This document shows, piece by piece, positions 52,994 through 61,246 of a stretch of 64,000 nucleotides of DNA (position 1 is its first letter; each line of letters opens with the position of its first letter). Source of the DNA: Oscillospiraceae bacterium (GTDB lineage Bacteria > Bacillota > Clostridia > UMGS1810); the NCBI GenBank assembly GCA_015068705.1, contig SVJZ01000003.1:62001-126000 (forward strand). Direction: 5' to 3'. Below the pieces are notes generated by a model. That model ran no database searches and was not told the origin of the DNA. It saw only the letters and a program-made list of their open reading frames with translations. The position numbers were made by a program, and so were the translations under genes.

Positions 52994-53419
52994 ATGGCAC
53001 AGAAAGTTACGGGGTTCATCAAACTCCAGATTGAGGCAGGCAAAGCGACTCCCGCCCCTCCGGTAGGTCCGGCACTGGGTCAGCACGGCGTAAATATCAT
53101 GCAGTTCTGCAAAGAATTCAATGAGAAAACCGCCAAAGATGCAGGTCTTGTTATCCCGGTAGTAATTACCGTATATCAGGATCACTCGTTCTCTTTCATC
53201 ACCAAAACGCCGCCGGCAGCAGTTCTGCTCAAAAAGGCGTGCAAGATTGAAAGCGGTTCGGGCGTACCCAACAAGACCAAGGTTGCGACCATCAGCAAGG
53301 ATGCAGTGCGGCAGATTGCCGAGCAGAAAATGCCCGACTTAAACGCTGCCAGCGTAGAAGCTGCAATGAGCATGATCGCAGGCACGGCCAGAAGTATGGG
53401 TATCGTAGTAGAGGACTAA
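52994..53419 (+). CDS. rplK: Ribosomal protein L11
   Basis: 141 residues. [36 protein letters not shown] and [17 protein letters not shown] are diagnostic. It forms the GTPase-centre stalk base with L10 and L7/L12. It is first of the rplKAJL block, with a strong GAGGAGGTG. Confidence 0.98.
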   Translation: MAQKVTGFIKLQIEAGKATPAPPVGPALGQHGVNIMQFCKEFNEKTAKDAGLVIPVVITVYQDHSFSFITKTPPAAVLLKKACKIESGSGVPNKTKVATISKDAVRQIAEQKMPDLNAASVEAAMSMIAGTARSMGIVVED

Positions 53420-53433
53420 TTGTCCGCAAAAAC

Positions 53434-53463
53434 GTGGGAGAGACCATTGTCTTGATTGACCAC
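53434..53463 (+). promoter_or_regulatory. Second GTGGGAG...ACCAC element before rplA
   Basis: GTGGGAG (53434-53440) and ACCAC (53459-53463) repeat the element upstream of rplK, just ahead of the rplA ribosome-binding site. It is a probable second L1 site. Confidence 0.4.
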
Positions 53464-53480
53464 AGAAGGAGGAAGCGAAA

Positions 53481-54173
53481 GTGCGTAAGGGTAAAAAGTA
53501 TGTCGAAAGCGCAAAGCTGATCGACAAAAGCAAGCTCTATGAGCCTGCGGAGGCATTTGATCTGGTAATCCAGACCTCCAAGGCAAAGTTTGATGAAACT
53601 GTTGAGCTCCATATCAAATTGGGTGTTGACTCCCGTCATGCCGACCAGCAGGTTCGTGGCGCGGTTGTTCTGCCCCATGGTACCGGTAAAACCGTTCGTG
53701 TACTGGTATTTGCAAAGGGTGACAATGTGAAAATCGCAGAGGAAGCCGGCGCAGATTATGTAGGCGGCGAGGAGCTGGTAGCAAAAATTCAGAACGAAAA
53801 CTGGTTTGAGTTTGACGTTGTAGTTGCAACTCCCGACATGATGGGCGTTGTAGGTCGCATCGGTCGTGTGCTCGGTCCCAAAGGCTTGATGCCGAACCCG
53901 AAGGCGGGTACTGTTACCCCCGACGTGGCAAAAGCCGTTGCCGACATCAAAGCCGGTAAGATTGAGTATCGTCTGGACAAAACCAACATCATCCACTGCC
54001 CCATCGGCAAAAAGTCGTTTGGCGTGGAAAAACTCACCGAAAACTTCGACACCGTTATGGCTGCCGTTGTGAAGGCAAAACCGTCCGCTGCAAAAGGTCA
54101 GTACCTGCGCTCGGTATCGGTTGCGTCCACCATGGGCCCCGGTGTAAAAATCAACACTGCACGTCTTGCGTAA
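53481..54173 (+). CDS. rplA: Ribosomal protein L1
   Basis: 230 residues starting at GTG 53481 (GAAGGAGG upstream). [29 protein letters not shown] and [22 protein letters not shown] are diagnostic. It binds the L1 stalk of 23S rRNA and often represses its own operon mRNA. Confidence 0.98.
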   Translation: MRKGKKYVESAKLIDKSKLYEPAEAFDLVIQTSKAKFDETVELHIKLGVDSRHADQQVRGAVVLPHGTGKTVRVLVFAKGDNVKIAEEAGADYVGGEELVAKIQNENWFEFDVVVATPDMMGVVGRIGRVLGPKGLMPNPKAGTVTPDVAKAVADIKAGKIEYRLDKTNIIHCPIGKKSFGVEKLTENFDTVMAAVVKAKPSAAKGQYLRSVSVASTMGPGVKINTARLA

Positions 54174-54182
54174 AATTGGGTG

Positions 54183-54211
54183 TTGACAAGATAGGTTTTT
54201 TATGCTATAAT
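54183..54211 (+). promoter_or_regulatory. Internal promoter of rplJL
   Basis: TTGACA (54183-54188), 17 nt, TATAAT (54206-54211): a consensus promoter between rplA and the L10 leader. Confidence 0.88.
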
Positions 54212-54221
54212 GCATGAGTAT

Positions 54222-54325
54222 GATTTCCGAAGATAGCAGGTACCAGTAAATCCTGCCGAGGAACTCTAAACAGTGTAAATTCTGATAGGGGTTTCTTGCG
54301 TCTTCGGCAGGAAATCCCTTTTTGG
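54222..54325 (+). promoter_or_regulatory. Ribosomal protein L10 leader RNA
   Basis: The long-range pairing CCGAAGA (54228-54234) with TCTTCGG, plus the internal AGCAGG/CCTGCC helix with the GAGGAACTCTAAACAG loop, is the L10 leader bound by the L10-L7/L12 complex for feedback control of rplJL. Confidence 0.85.
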
Positions 54326-54364
54326 TTTCCTGAAAAGCAAATTTGTATGGGAGGTGAAACCATA

Positions 54365-55066
54365 ATGCCAAGTGCAAAAGTATTGGAACAGAAAAAAGAA
54401 GTGGTTGCTACTCTGATTGAACAGCTCAAAAATGCACAGGCAGGCGTTTTGGTGGACTACAGGGGTTTGACCGTCAGCGAAGATACCGCACTGCGCGTAA
54501 AACTGCGTGAGGCGGGCGTTGAATATAAGGTTGTGAAAAACACCCTGACGAGATTTGCCGCAAAGGAAGTTGGCTTTGACGAGCTGGATTCCGTGCTCAA
54601 CGGTCCCACTTCGCTGGCTATCAGCGATACCGACCCGATTGCTCCGGCAAAAGTTATCTCGGAGTTTGCTAAAACCAATGAGAATCTGCAGATTAAAGCA
54701 GGTTTCCTGGATGGCAAAGTCATCAGCCTGGATGAGATTAAAACGCTGGCATCCACACCGGCAAAAGAGGTGCTTATCGCCAAGATCATGGGCAGCTTGA
54801 ATTCGCCCATCTCGGCTCTGGCTCGCACCCTGCAGGCTCTGGTCGACAATGGCGTAGAGCCGGCTGACATCGTAAAAGACGCTCCTGCAGCAGAGGCAGC
54901 TCCCGCAGAGGAAGTAGCACCCGCTGAAGAGGCACCCGTAGCCGAAGAGGCTGCACCTGCTGAGGAAGCAGCTCCCGCGGAGGAAGCAGCTCCGGCAGAA
55001 GAAGTAGCAGAAGAAGCTGCTCCTGCAGAGGAAGCAGCACCGGCGGAAGAACCCGCTGCAGAATAA
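54365..55066 (+). CDS. rplJ: Ribosomal protein L10 with long Ala/Pro/Glu-rich tail
   Basis: 233 residues from ATG 54365. The N-terminal 172 are normal L10 (EQKKEVVATLIEQLKNAQAGVLVDYRGLTV; YKVVKNTLTRFA; KIMGSLNSPISALARTLQAL), including the C-terminal helix that carries L7/L12 dimers. Residues 173-233 are an added low-complexity tail of APAEE-type repeats. Standard L10 ends near 165-175. The tail may extend the flexible stalk or be a neutral expansion. Confidence 0.96.
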   Translation: MPSAKVLEQKKEVVATLIEQLKNAQAGVLVDYRGLTVSEDTALRVKLREAGVEYKVVKNTLTRFAAKEVGFDELDSVLNGPTSLAISDTDPIAPAKVISEFAKTNENLQIKAGFLDGKVISLDEIKTLASTPAKEVLIAKIMGSLNSPISALARTLQALVDNGVEPADIVKDAPAAEAAPAEEVAPAEEAPVAEEAAPAEEAAPAEEAAPAEEVAEEAAPAEEAAPAEEPAAE

Positions 55067-55091
55067 AAAATACGTATAGGAGGTTACTATA

Positions 55092-55463
55092 ATGAGTGTT
55101 GAAACGATTTTGAATGAAATCAAAGAACTGAAGCTGCTGGAAGTAGCTGAACTGGTTAAACTGATGGAAGAGGAATTCGGCGTAAGCGCTGCAGCTCCGG
55201 TTGCAGTAATGGGCGCAGTTGCTGCTGATGGCGGTGCTGCTGCTGAAGAGAAGACCGATTTCGACGTAGTACTGGCTGATGCTGGTGCTGCAAAACTGAA
55301 GGTTGTTAAGGCTGTTCGCGAGCTGACTGGTCTGGGTCTGAAAGAAGCAAAAGATCTGGTTGACGGCGCACCTGGCACCATCAAAGAAGGCGTAGCAAAA
55401 GAAGAGGCAGAGAAGATGAAGGCTGCTCTCGAAGAGGCTGGCGCAAAAGTAGAACTCAAATAA
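55092..55463 (+). CDS. rplL: Ribosomal protein L7/L12
   Basis: 123 residues. The N-terminal dimerisation domain ([18 protein letters not shown]), an Ala-rich hinge, and the C-terminal factor-binding domain ([34 protein letters not shown]) are complete. It recruits translational GTPases. It is followed by a terminator rather than rpoB. Confidence 0.98.
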   Translation: MSVETILNEIKELKLLEVAELVKLMEEEFGVSAAAPVAVMGAVAADGGAAAEEKTDFDVVLADAGAAKLKVVKAVRELTGLGLKEAKDLVDGAPGTIKEGVAKEEAEKMKAALEEAGAKVELK

Positions 55464-55483
55464 GAGTACTTCTTCAAAAAATG

Positions 55484-55520
55484 AAATTCCCCCGTGGCTG
55501 GATTGCTGCGGGGGAATTTT
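55484..55520. terminator. Bidirectional terminator between rplL and lgt
   Basis: AAATTCCCCCG (55484-55494) / CGGGGGAATTT (55509-55519) with T-runs on both strands. Confidence 0.92.
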
Positions 55521-55535
55521 TTGTTTGTTATAAAA

Positions 55536-56411
55536 TTATTCTTCTGAAAAAATTTCGGTATGGTTGTTGATGGTGATTGATGCCCGTTTTTTGAGTAAAA
55601 TCAACGCAACCAGTGCGCCAATTGCAGATAATAACGCCAACAGTTGTGAGATGCGTACCGGACCGAGGTAAAGGCTATCCGAACGCAGCCCTTCCAGAAA
55701 AAACCGACCGATTCCATAAAGCAGAATATAGGTGCAAAACACCTGACCATCAAATTTCTTTTTGCCGAACAGATGGAGCAACACCGCAAGAACACCCACA
55801 TTCCACAACGATTCATATAAAAATGTGGGATGCACTTCGGCAAAGACGGTTTTGCTCATATCGGTATAAAGTCGCATCCGCCACGGAACGAGCGAGCTTG
55901 CCGCACTGCCGAATGCCTCGCGGTTGATAAAATTACCCCACCGCCCGATTGCCTGACCAATCACCAGCCCAATGCCGCCAATGTCCATCATTTTGGGCAA
56001 ACTCACCTTCTTGATGCGGCAGTAAACCACAGTGGAGATGCAGGCGGCAATGATACCACCATAGATGGCAAGTCCACCCTCCCATATTTTAAATACATCC
56101 ATCCACCGCCCCCGATATTCGTCCAGAGCAAACACAACATAGTAAATCCGTGCGCCGATGATACCAAGTGGTGCACCGAGCAGAACAATATCGAGGATGT
56201 TGTCCTGGGTAATTTCGCCGGTGCGTGCTGCAAGGCGCAGTGCCACGGCGATGGCGATTAAAAAGCCAATGGCAATGATGATGCCATACCAGTGAATGCC
56301 CGTCCCCAAAACGGTAACACTCGGGTTGACCTCAATTCCCAGCCCCGGAAAGGCAATGGGACCGTTGAAACTACGATTGGCAAGGTCTGCCGCCGTACTG
56401 ATATCTGTCAT
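55536..56411 (-). CDS. lgt: Prolipoprotein diacylglyceryl transferase
   Basis: 291 residues with about seven membrane helices. The Lgt signature IGRWGNFINREAFG and the WYGIIIAIGFL, GARIYYVVF and EGGLAIYGGIIA blocks are present. It transfers diacylglycerol to the lipobox Cys of prolipoproteins, the step before LspA. It is the last gene of an operon with two M16 proteins (19 nt gap). Confidence 0.96.
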   Translation of the reverse strand: MTDISTAADLANRSFNGPIAFPGLGIEVNPSVTVLGTGIHWYGIIIAIGFLIAIAVALRLAARTGEITQDNILDIVLLGAPLGIIGARIYYVVFALDEYRGRWMDVFKIWEGGLAIYGGIIAACISTVVYCRIKKVSLPKMMDIGGIGLVIGQAIGRWGNFINREAFGSAASSLVPWRMRLYTDMSKTVFAEVHPTFLYESLWNVGVLAVLLHLFGKKKFDGQVFCTYILLYGIGRFFLEGLRSDSLYLGPVRISQLLALLSAIGALVALILLKKRASITINNHTEIFSEE

Positions 56412-56430
56412 GTAAATTCCCCCTGTTCAC

Positions 56431-57711
56431 TTATTGGGTGATGAGCGAAACTGCCATGTTTTCCTCGCGGAACACCTCTTGCAGGCGTTGGGTGAGGAAT
56501 CCAAGGTCGATCTGGTCGTATACCGACGGGAAATCCATCACGTCCACCCCGTTTAAGATGTTGCGGCAGTACATGGTGGCAATATCCTCTACATCATTGA
56601 AGGAACGGAGAAAACTCCCCAGTGCCGCCCGTTTGGCGCGCTCAAATGCAGTTTTGTCAATGCCGTTTTTGCGCATGGACGAAATGGCTTCCATCACACG
56701 TTCCACCACCTGGTCGGGATGCTCCGACTCGCCGCCGATGATGGCGCAGGAATACTGCGGTTCCATCATCAGGTCGGTGCCAAATTCGGCATTCACCAAT
56801 CCCTGCTCATACAAATTGCAGTATAAATCACTGCTGTGTCCTGCAATCAACCGGAGCAGCAAGTTGGTACCCAACTCATATTTCAAAAATTCTCTGCCGG
56901 TTTGCAGATGATTATCCTTAAATCCAATGTTAAACATGGGAATGGATACCGCAAGCGATTGCTCAATCCGTTTTTGCACAATAGCATCCGGCTCGTCGGG
57001 ATAGATGGATTTCACTGCGCCGGTGGGACCGTCAGCACGCACGGTGCGGTCGGCAATGGCAAACACCTCGTCCACATCCACATCACCTGCCACGCAAAGA
57101 ACCATGTTTCCGGGATTGTAGAAGGAATTATAACAGCGGTAAAGCACATCCTTATCAATTTGGGCGATGCTTTCCACCGTGCCTGCAATGTCGATGTTGA
57201 CGGGGTTGTTATGATAAATCGCCTTGAGCAGTTGGAAGGTTACCTGCCATTGGGGGTCATCGTCATACATCCGGATTTCCTGACCGATGATCCCCTGCTC
57301 TTTGGATACATTTTCCTCGGTAAAATAGGGGGTTTGCACATAGGAAATAAGGTGCTCGAGGTTTTCGTTGAAATGATTGGTGCAGGAAAACAGATAGCAG
57401 GTGTTGGTAAACGAGGTGAATGCATTGGCGTTGGCACCATACTTGGCAAATGCATCAAACGCATTACCTCCGTCGGGTTGCTCAAACATCTTGTGTTCCA
57501 AAAAGTGCGCTACACCGTCCGGCACAAGGATGGGGTTGGATTCGCCCAAGGGTACAAACCGATTGTCCATGGAGCCGTATCGTGTGCCGAAGATGGCATA
57601 TTTTTTATAAAATCCCTTTTTGGGGATGACAAAAACCCCCAAACCGCTCTTGTGCTCGCCGGCGTAAACCACCTCGCCCAGGCGTGTGTTTTCTATTTTA
57701 TGATACTGCAT
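56431..57711 (-). CDS. M16-family zinc peptidase (YmfH-like, catalytic)
   Basis: 426 residues. The inverted zinc motif HFLEH (His 69, Glu 72, His 73) and the distal Glu region NVSKEQGIIGQEIRMYDD are intact. It lacks a signal peptide, so it acts in the cytoplasm, probably with the adjacent non-catalytic partner as in YmfF/YmfH pairs. It overlaps that gene by 14 nt. The substrate is unknown; peptide or processing roles are typical of the family. Confidence 0.9.
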   Translation of the reverse strand: MQYHKIENTRLGEVVYAGEHKSGLGVFVIPKKGFYKKYAIFGTRYGSMDNRFVPLGESNPILVPDGVAHFLEHKMFEQPDGGNAFDAFAKYGANANAFTSFTNTCYLFSCTNHFNENLEHLISYVQTPYFTEENVSKEQGIIGQEIRMYDDDPQWQVTFQLLKAIYHNNPVNIDIAGTVESIAQIDKDVLYRCYNSFYNPGNMVLCVAGDVDVDEVFAIADRTVRADGPTGAVKSIYPDEPDAIVQKRIEQSLAVSIPMFNIGFKDNHLQTGREFLKYELGTNLLLRLIAGHSSDLYCNLYEQGLVNAEFGTDLMMEPQYSCAIIGGESEHPDQVVERVMEAISSMRKNGIDKTAFERAKRAALGSFLRSFNDVEDIATMYCRNILNGVDVMDFPSVYDQIDLGFLTQRLQEVFREENMAVSLITQ

Positions 57712-58981
57712 GGGTATCCTCCTTCCCTTTGAGGAAATAAACCGTGTCCAGCTTTACTTTGGTGAAGGCGCGCACCACATCTTCGGTGGTAACGGCTTTG
57801 ATTTTGTTTATGGCATCATCAATAGTATCTGAAAGTCCAAACAATGCACATCCCAGATAGTAATCACGCATCAGGTGCGGACTGTCCAGATAGGAACGGT
57901 ATTGATTGATGATATATTCTTTGGCAATGGCAAGTTCCTCGTCGGTAAAGGCACCTTTTTTGGTGGCCTCCAACTGGAAGAGGATTTCTTTTTTTGCCTT
58001 TTTGAAATTTTCAAATTCAATGCCGGACGATACAATCATAATGGGATTGAATTTGTCCAACGCAGAGGAAGCATAGTAGCAAAGGCTCAATTTTTCACGC
58101 ACGTTGTTAAATAGTTTGGAGTGTGCGCCTGCGCCGAAAATACTGTTTGCCACAACCAACGCATAGTAGTCGGGGTCGAGTGCGGTTGTGCAGGTGCGAA
58201 GTCCTAATGAGAGCTTGCCCTGTGCAACGTCGAATGCCTCTTCCACCATCTTGATTTCTCCCGCTTGCTTTTTCTCGGGTGTGTATTTTAAGGGGGTGAT
58301 GGCGAAATTCCGATCCTTTAATGCGGTGCGCACGGCATCGCACAGTGCATCCACGTCGGCATCACCTATCGCAAAAATGGTCAGAGGGCTTTTGGTGATG
58401 ATGCTTTGGTAGTGGGCATAAAGGGATTGGGGTGAAATGGTATCCAGATCCTCGACATAGCCAAATTCAAACAGCGCCGCCGGCTCATCTGCACACATCT
58501 CGCTGATGCAACGGTAGGTGGCGTAGGAACGTTTGTCATTCACCAACGCCTCTATGGCATCTTTGAGGTTTTTCTTTTCGATTTCCACATAGGCAGGGTC
58601 AAAAACCCCCTCCACCGTACGGGGCGAAAAGAGAAAATCCAGCATCAGCCCTACGGCATCTGCCAGTACAGGGCGGTCGGTATAGGTGTCCGAGAGAACA
58701 CTGATGGACGATACGAGGGATTGTACATTTCCCTTTTTTGCGGCAGAAACGTTATAACGGGTGCCGTATAAATCTTCGGTGTAGCGGTTGATTTCCGCCA
58801 TACCGGAAAGTTTTTTTGTGCCACGCCGCAATACCTGCGCCAAAAGTGCATTTTTGGTAACCTCTTCCCTGCAAAGCGGGCGGTGCAGATATGCCGATAC
58901 GGTAGTAGTTTTGTACTTGGCGTCCGGGATGTGATACAGATGGATGTGCTCATCCAGACAAATATGGGTGATAGATTGCAT
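57698..58981 (-). CDS. M16-family non-catalytic partner (YmfF-like)
   Basis: 427 residues from ATG 58981, which has AAGGAG 10 nt upstream; ATG 58999 lacks one. The M16 fold is recognisable (TEDLYGTRYNVSAAKKGNVQSL, FNNVREKLSLCYYASSALDKF), but the HxxEH zinc motif is absent, as in the inactive member of M16B heterodimers. It is transcribed ahead of the catalytic partner and lgt. Confidence 0.88.
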   Translation of the reverse strand: MQSITHICLDEHIHLYHIPDAKYKTTTVSAYLHRPLCREEVTKNALLAQVLRRGTKKLSGMAEINRYTEDLYGTRYNVSAAKKGNVQSLVSSISVLSDTYTDRPVLADAVGLMLDFLFSPRTVEGVFDPAYVEIEKKNLKDAIEALVNDKRSYATYRCISEMCADEPAALFEFGYVEDLDTISPQSLYAHYQSIITKSPLTIFAIGDADVDALCDAVRTALKDRNFAITPLKYTPEKKQAGEIKMVEEAFDVAQGKLSLGLRTCTTALDPDYYALVVANSIFGAGAHSKLFNNVREKLSLCYYASSALDKFNPIMIVSSGIEFENFKKAKKEILFQLEATKKGAFTDEELAIAKEYIINQYRSYLDSPHLMRDYYLGCALFGLSDTIDDAINKIKAVTTEDVVRAFTKVKLDTVYFLKGKEDTHAVS

Positions 58982-59037
58982 CAAATCAGCTCCTTCCATG
59001 GGTTGTGCAATAAGATTACAAAAAGAAATATACCCTT

Positions 59038-59065
59038 ATTATATCACAAATTCTGCAATTTACAA
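59038..59065 (-). promoter_or_regulatory. Promoter of the M16-M16-lgt operon
   Basis: Minus strand TTGTAA (59065-59060), 16 nt, TATAAT (59043-59038), 57 nt before the start. Confidence 0.55.
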
Positions 59066-59154
59066 ACCATAATTTTGTATATTGCAATACATACAAAAAA
59101 TGGATTTTGCCTTGTGGAGAATTAACAAATTTTTTCCAAAAACAAAAGTCGTGA

Positions 59155-59183
59155 TTGACAGAATTTGTATATTCCATTATAAT
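59155..59183 (+). promoter_or_regulatory. Promoter of spoVG
   Basis: TTGACA (59155-59160), 17 nt, TATAAT (59178-59183). This is a sigma-A type; a sigma-H site as in Bacillus spoVG was not seen. Confidence 0.85.
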
Positions 59184-59229
59184 GAAACTATCAAAGTTCT
59201 ACATTGTTAGACAGAAGGAGACAAGGGTA

Positions 59230-59502
59230 ATGGAGATCACGAACATTAAAATTAAACGTTTTGCTTCCGAAAGCAAGATGAAGGCGATTGCATCCATCAC
59301 TTTCGACGACTGTTTTGCAGTGCACGACATCAAGGTCATTGAAAACAATGACAAGGTGTTTGTTGCTATGCCAAACAAGCGTTTGAAGGACGGAACATTC
59401 AAGGATGTCGCCCACCCCATCAATATTGAGGCTCGTCAGTACATTGAGAGCGCAGTTATTGATGCGTATAACAATGCACCTCTGATTGAAGACGAGGCAT
59501 AA
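59230..59502 (+). CDS. spoVG: SpoVG, septation and sporulation regulator (RNA/DNA-binding)
   Basis: 90 residues from ATG 59230 (AGAAGGAG upstream). MEITNIKIKRFASESKMKAIASITFDDCFAVHDIKVIE and FVAMPNKRLKDGTFKDVAHPIN are diagnostic. SpoVG binds nucleic acids and affects division-septum placement and many post-transcriptional targets. It is monocistronic, with its own promoter and terminator. Confidence 0.97.
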   Translation: MEITNIKIKRFASESKMKAIASITFDDCFAVHDIKVIENNDKVFVAMPNKRLKDGTFKDVAHPINIEARQYIESAVIDAYNNAPLIEDEA

Positions 59503-59526
59503 ATTTTTTGACTTCGCATACATCGG

Positions 59527-59551
59527 AACGCCCCAAAAAGGGCGTTTTTTT
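59527..59551 (+). terminator. Terminator of spoVG
   Basis: AACGCCC (59527-59533) / GGGCGTT (59540-59546) and a T-run. Confidence 0.88.
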
Positions 59552-59575
59552 GTTGCCCTTTTTCTGAGTTTGATA

Positions 59576-59605
59576 GTATAAATCCCACCTCCCTTTGCCA
59601 TACTA
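59576..59605 (+). promoter_or_regulatory. Candidate sigma-G promoter of the ger operon
   Basis: GTATA (59576-59580), 18 nt, CATACTA (59599-59605) matches forespore sigma-G boxes known from Bacillus. Transcription would start near 59612, leaving a very short leader that begins at the ribosome-binding site. Confidence 0.6.
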
Positions 59606-59625
59606 TATGCAAAAGGGAGGTTTTT
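59587..59625 (+). terminator. Terminator-like hairpin that includes the gerA ribosome-binding site
   Basis: ACCTCCCTTT (59587-59596) pairs perfectly with AAAGGGAGGT (59612-59621), followed by TTTT. The 3' arm contains the ribosome-binding site of the next gene, and the loop contains the sigma-G-like -10. Confidence 0.65.
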
Positions 59626-59627
59626 CC

Positions 59628-61232
59628 ATGTTGCGCAATTTTTTCTTTTATCGCAAAAAGGAGCGGAGGTATGAATTTTCCCTCTCTCCCTCCACCCAAA
59701 AGGCACCCAGTGCGGCGCCCGACGGATTTAAACCGGTAGATACCGATATTTCTAAAAATCTCGAATATGTAAAACGGGTGCTTTCCCTTCCCCAAAACGG
59801 AGACATCATCCTGCGCGAATTTGAGGTGTCGGCAAATGGCGGTGCATACCGAGCGTTTTTAATCAACGCCGAGGGTGTGTCGCGTACCGATAGCATCAAT
59901 GTGAGCATCCTGCGTCCCCTGATGGAGCTTTCCCATGCAAAGATCGATTCCAAACTTACCACATTGGATTTTATATACAACCGCCTGCTTTCTCATAATC
60001 AGGCACGAAAAGAGCCGGACATCAACAAGCTGATTGAGGCGGTGCATTTTGGCAATGCCATTTTGATGGTAGACACCCTTGATACCGGATTTTTGATTGA
60101 TGTAAAGGGCTGGGAACATCGCACGGTGGGTGAGCCGAAAAACGAGGCAGTGGTACAGGGTCCGCACGAGGGATTTAACGAAATGCTGCGGAGCAACACC
60201 GCACTCATTCGCAAAACCATCAATAATTCCAATCTGGTGATGGAAAATATTCCGCTTGGAAAAACGGGAAAAACCGCATCCGCACTGTGTTATCTCAAAA
60301 ATGTTGCCAATGACGGGCTGGTGGATGAGGTAAGACGGCGAATGCGTGAAATCGATGTGGAATATCTGCTCTCCTCACTGGATTTGGAGCAATATATCGA
60401 GGAGGCAAGTTTTTTGTCACTGCCGCAAACGATTACCACAGAACGTCCCGACCGTGCTTGCCGTGCGCTGGTGGAAGGGCGAGTGGTGATTGTGGTAAAC
60501 GGAAGCTCTCATGTGCTCATCCTGCCTGCCACGGTATTTGACCTTGCCTCATCTCCCGAGGATGAGTATCTGCGATTTCCCTATGCAATACTGGTGCGTG
60601 TGGTGCGTATCGCCGCCATGTTTATCGCCATGCTGTTTCCGGCGGTGTTTTTGGCAGTTACCAATTTCCATCAGGAACTGATTTTGTCGGATATTCTCTA
60701 TGCCATCGCATCTTCGCGTATGAGCGTTCCGTTCCCTGCATTGGTGGAACTTTTGCTGATGGAGCTTTCATTTGAGCTCATCAAAGAGGCAGGTATTCGT
60801 GTGCCGGGACCCATTGGACCCGCGCTCGGTATTGTGGGTGGTCTGATACTGGGTCAGGCAGCGGTTTCGGCAGGAATTGTAAGCCCTATCATGATTATCG
60901 TGGTGGCGGTAACGGGCATTGCATCTTTTGCGATTCCCAGCTATTCTCTCTCGTTTGCATTTCGGTTTACCCGGTTTTTGTATCTGGCAGTTGCGGCAAT
61001 GGCAGGGTTTCTGGGTATTTTTTCCTTGCTCTTTATTCAGGCGTTGACGGTGCTAAACACCAAATCATTTGGAGTGCCCTTTACCTCACCGGTTGCACCG
61101 AGAGGGAAAGAAGGCATTATGCGCTTGCTCTTTACCGCGCCGGTTTGGAAGGGTGATACACGCCCGTCCTATCTGGACCAGAAGGATAGAGAAGAACGGG
61201 GAAAATGGAGCCGGAAGTGGATGAAGAAATAA
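59628..61232 (+). CDS. Spore germination receptor A subunit (GerA/SpoVAF family)
   Basis: 534 residues from ATG 59628 (AAGGGAGG upstream). The hydrophilic N-terminal half contains DINKLIEAVHFGNAILMVD and VVQGPHEGFNEMLRSNTALIRKTINNSNLVMENIPLGKTGK. The membrane half has at least five helices with RVPGPIGPALGIVGGLILGQAAVSAGIVSP. It is the A subunit of a germinant receptor in the spore inner membrane. It is first of a three-gene operon. Confidence 0.95.
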   Translation: MLRNFFFYRKKERRYEFSLSPSTQKAPSAAPDGFKPVDTDISKNLEYVKRVLSLPQNGDIILREFEVSANGGAYRAFLINAEGVSRTDSINVSILRPLMELSHAKIDSKLTTLDFIYNRLLSHNQARKEPDINKLIEAVHFGNAILMVDTLDTGFLIDVKGWEHRTVGEPKNEAVVQGPHEGFNEMLRSNTALIRKTINNSNLVMENIPLGKTGKTASALCYLKNVANDGLVDEVRRRMREIDVEYLLSSLDLEQYIEEASFLSLPQTITTERPDRACRALVEGRVVIVVNGSSHVLILPATVFDLASSPEDEYLRFPYAILVRVVRIAAMFIAMLFPAVFLAVTNFHQELILSDILYAIASSRMSVPFPALVELLLMELSFELIKEAGIRVPGPIGPALGIVGGLILGQAAVSAGIVSPIMIIVVAVTGIASFAIPSYSLSFAFRFTRFLYLAVAAMAGFLGIFSLLFIQALTVLNTKSFGVPFTSPVAPRGKEGIMRLLFTAPVWKGDTRPSYLDQKDREERGKWSRKWMKK

Positions 61233-61246
61233 AAAGGAGGCAGGGT

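Noticed and set aside
54266-55477. 403-codon Ser/Ala/Cys-rich frame antisense to rplJ-rplL
   Set aside because: It arises from the low-complexity codons of L10 and L7/L12 read backwards.
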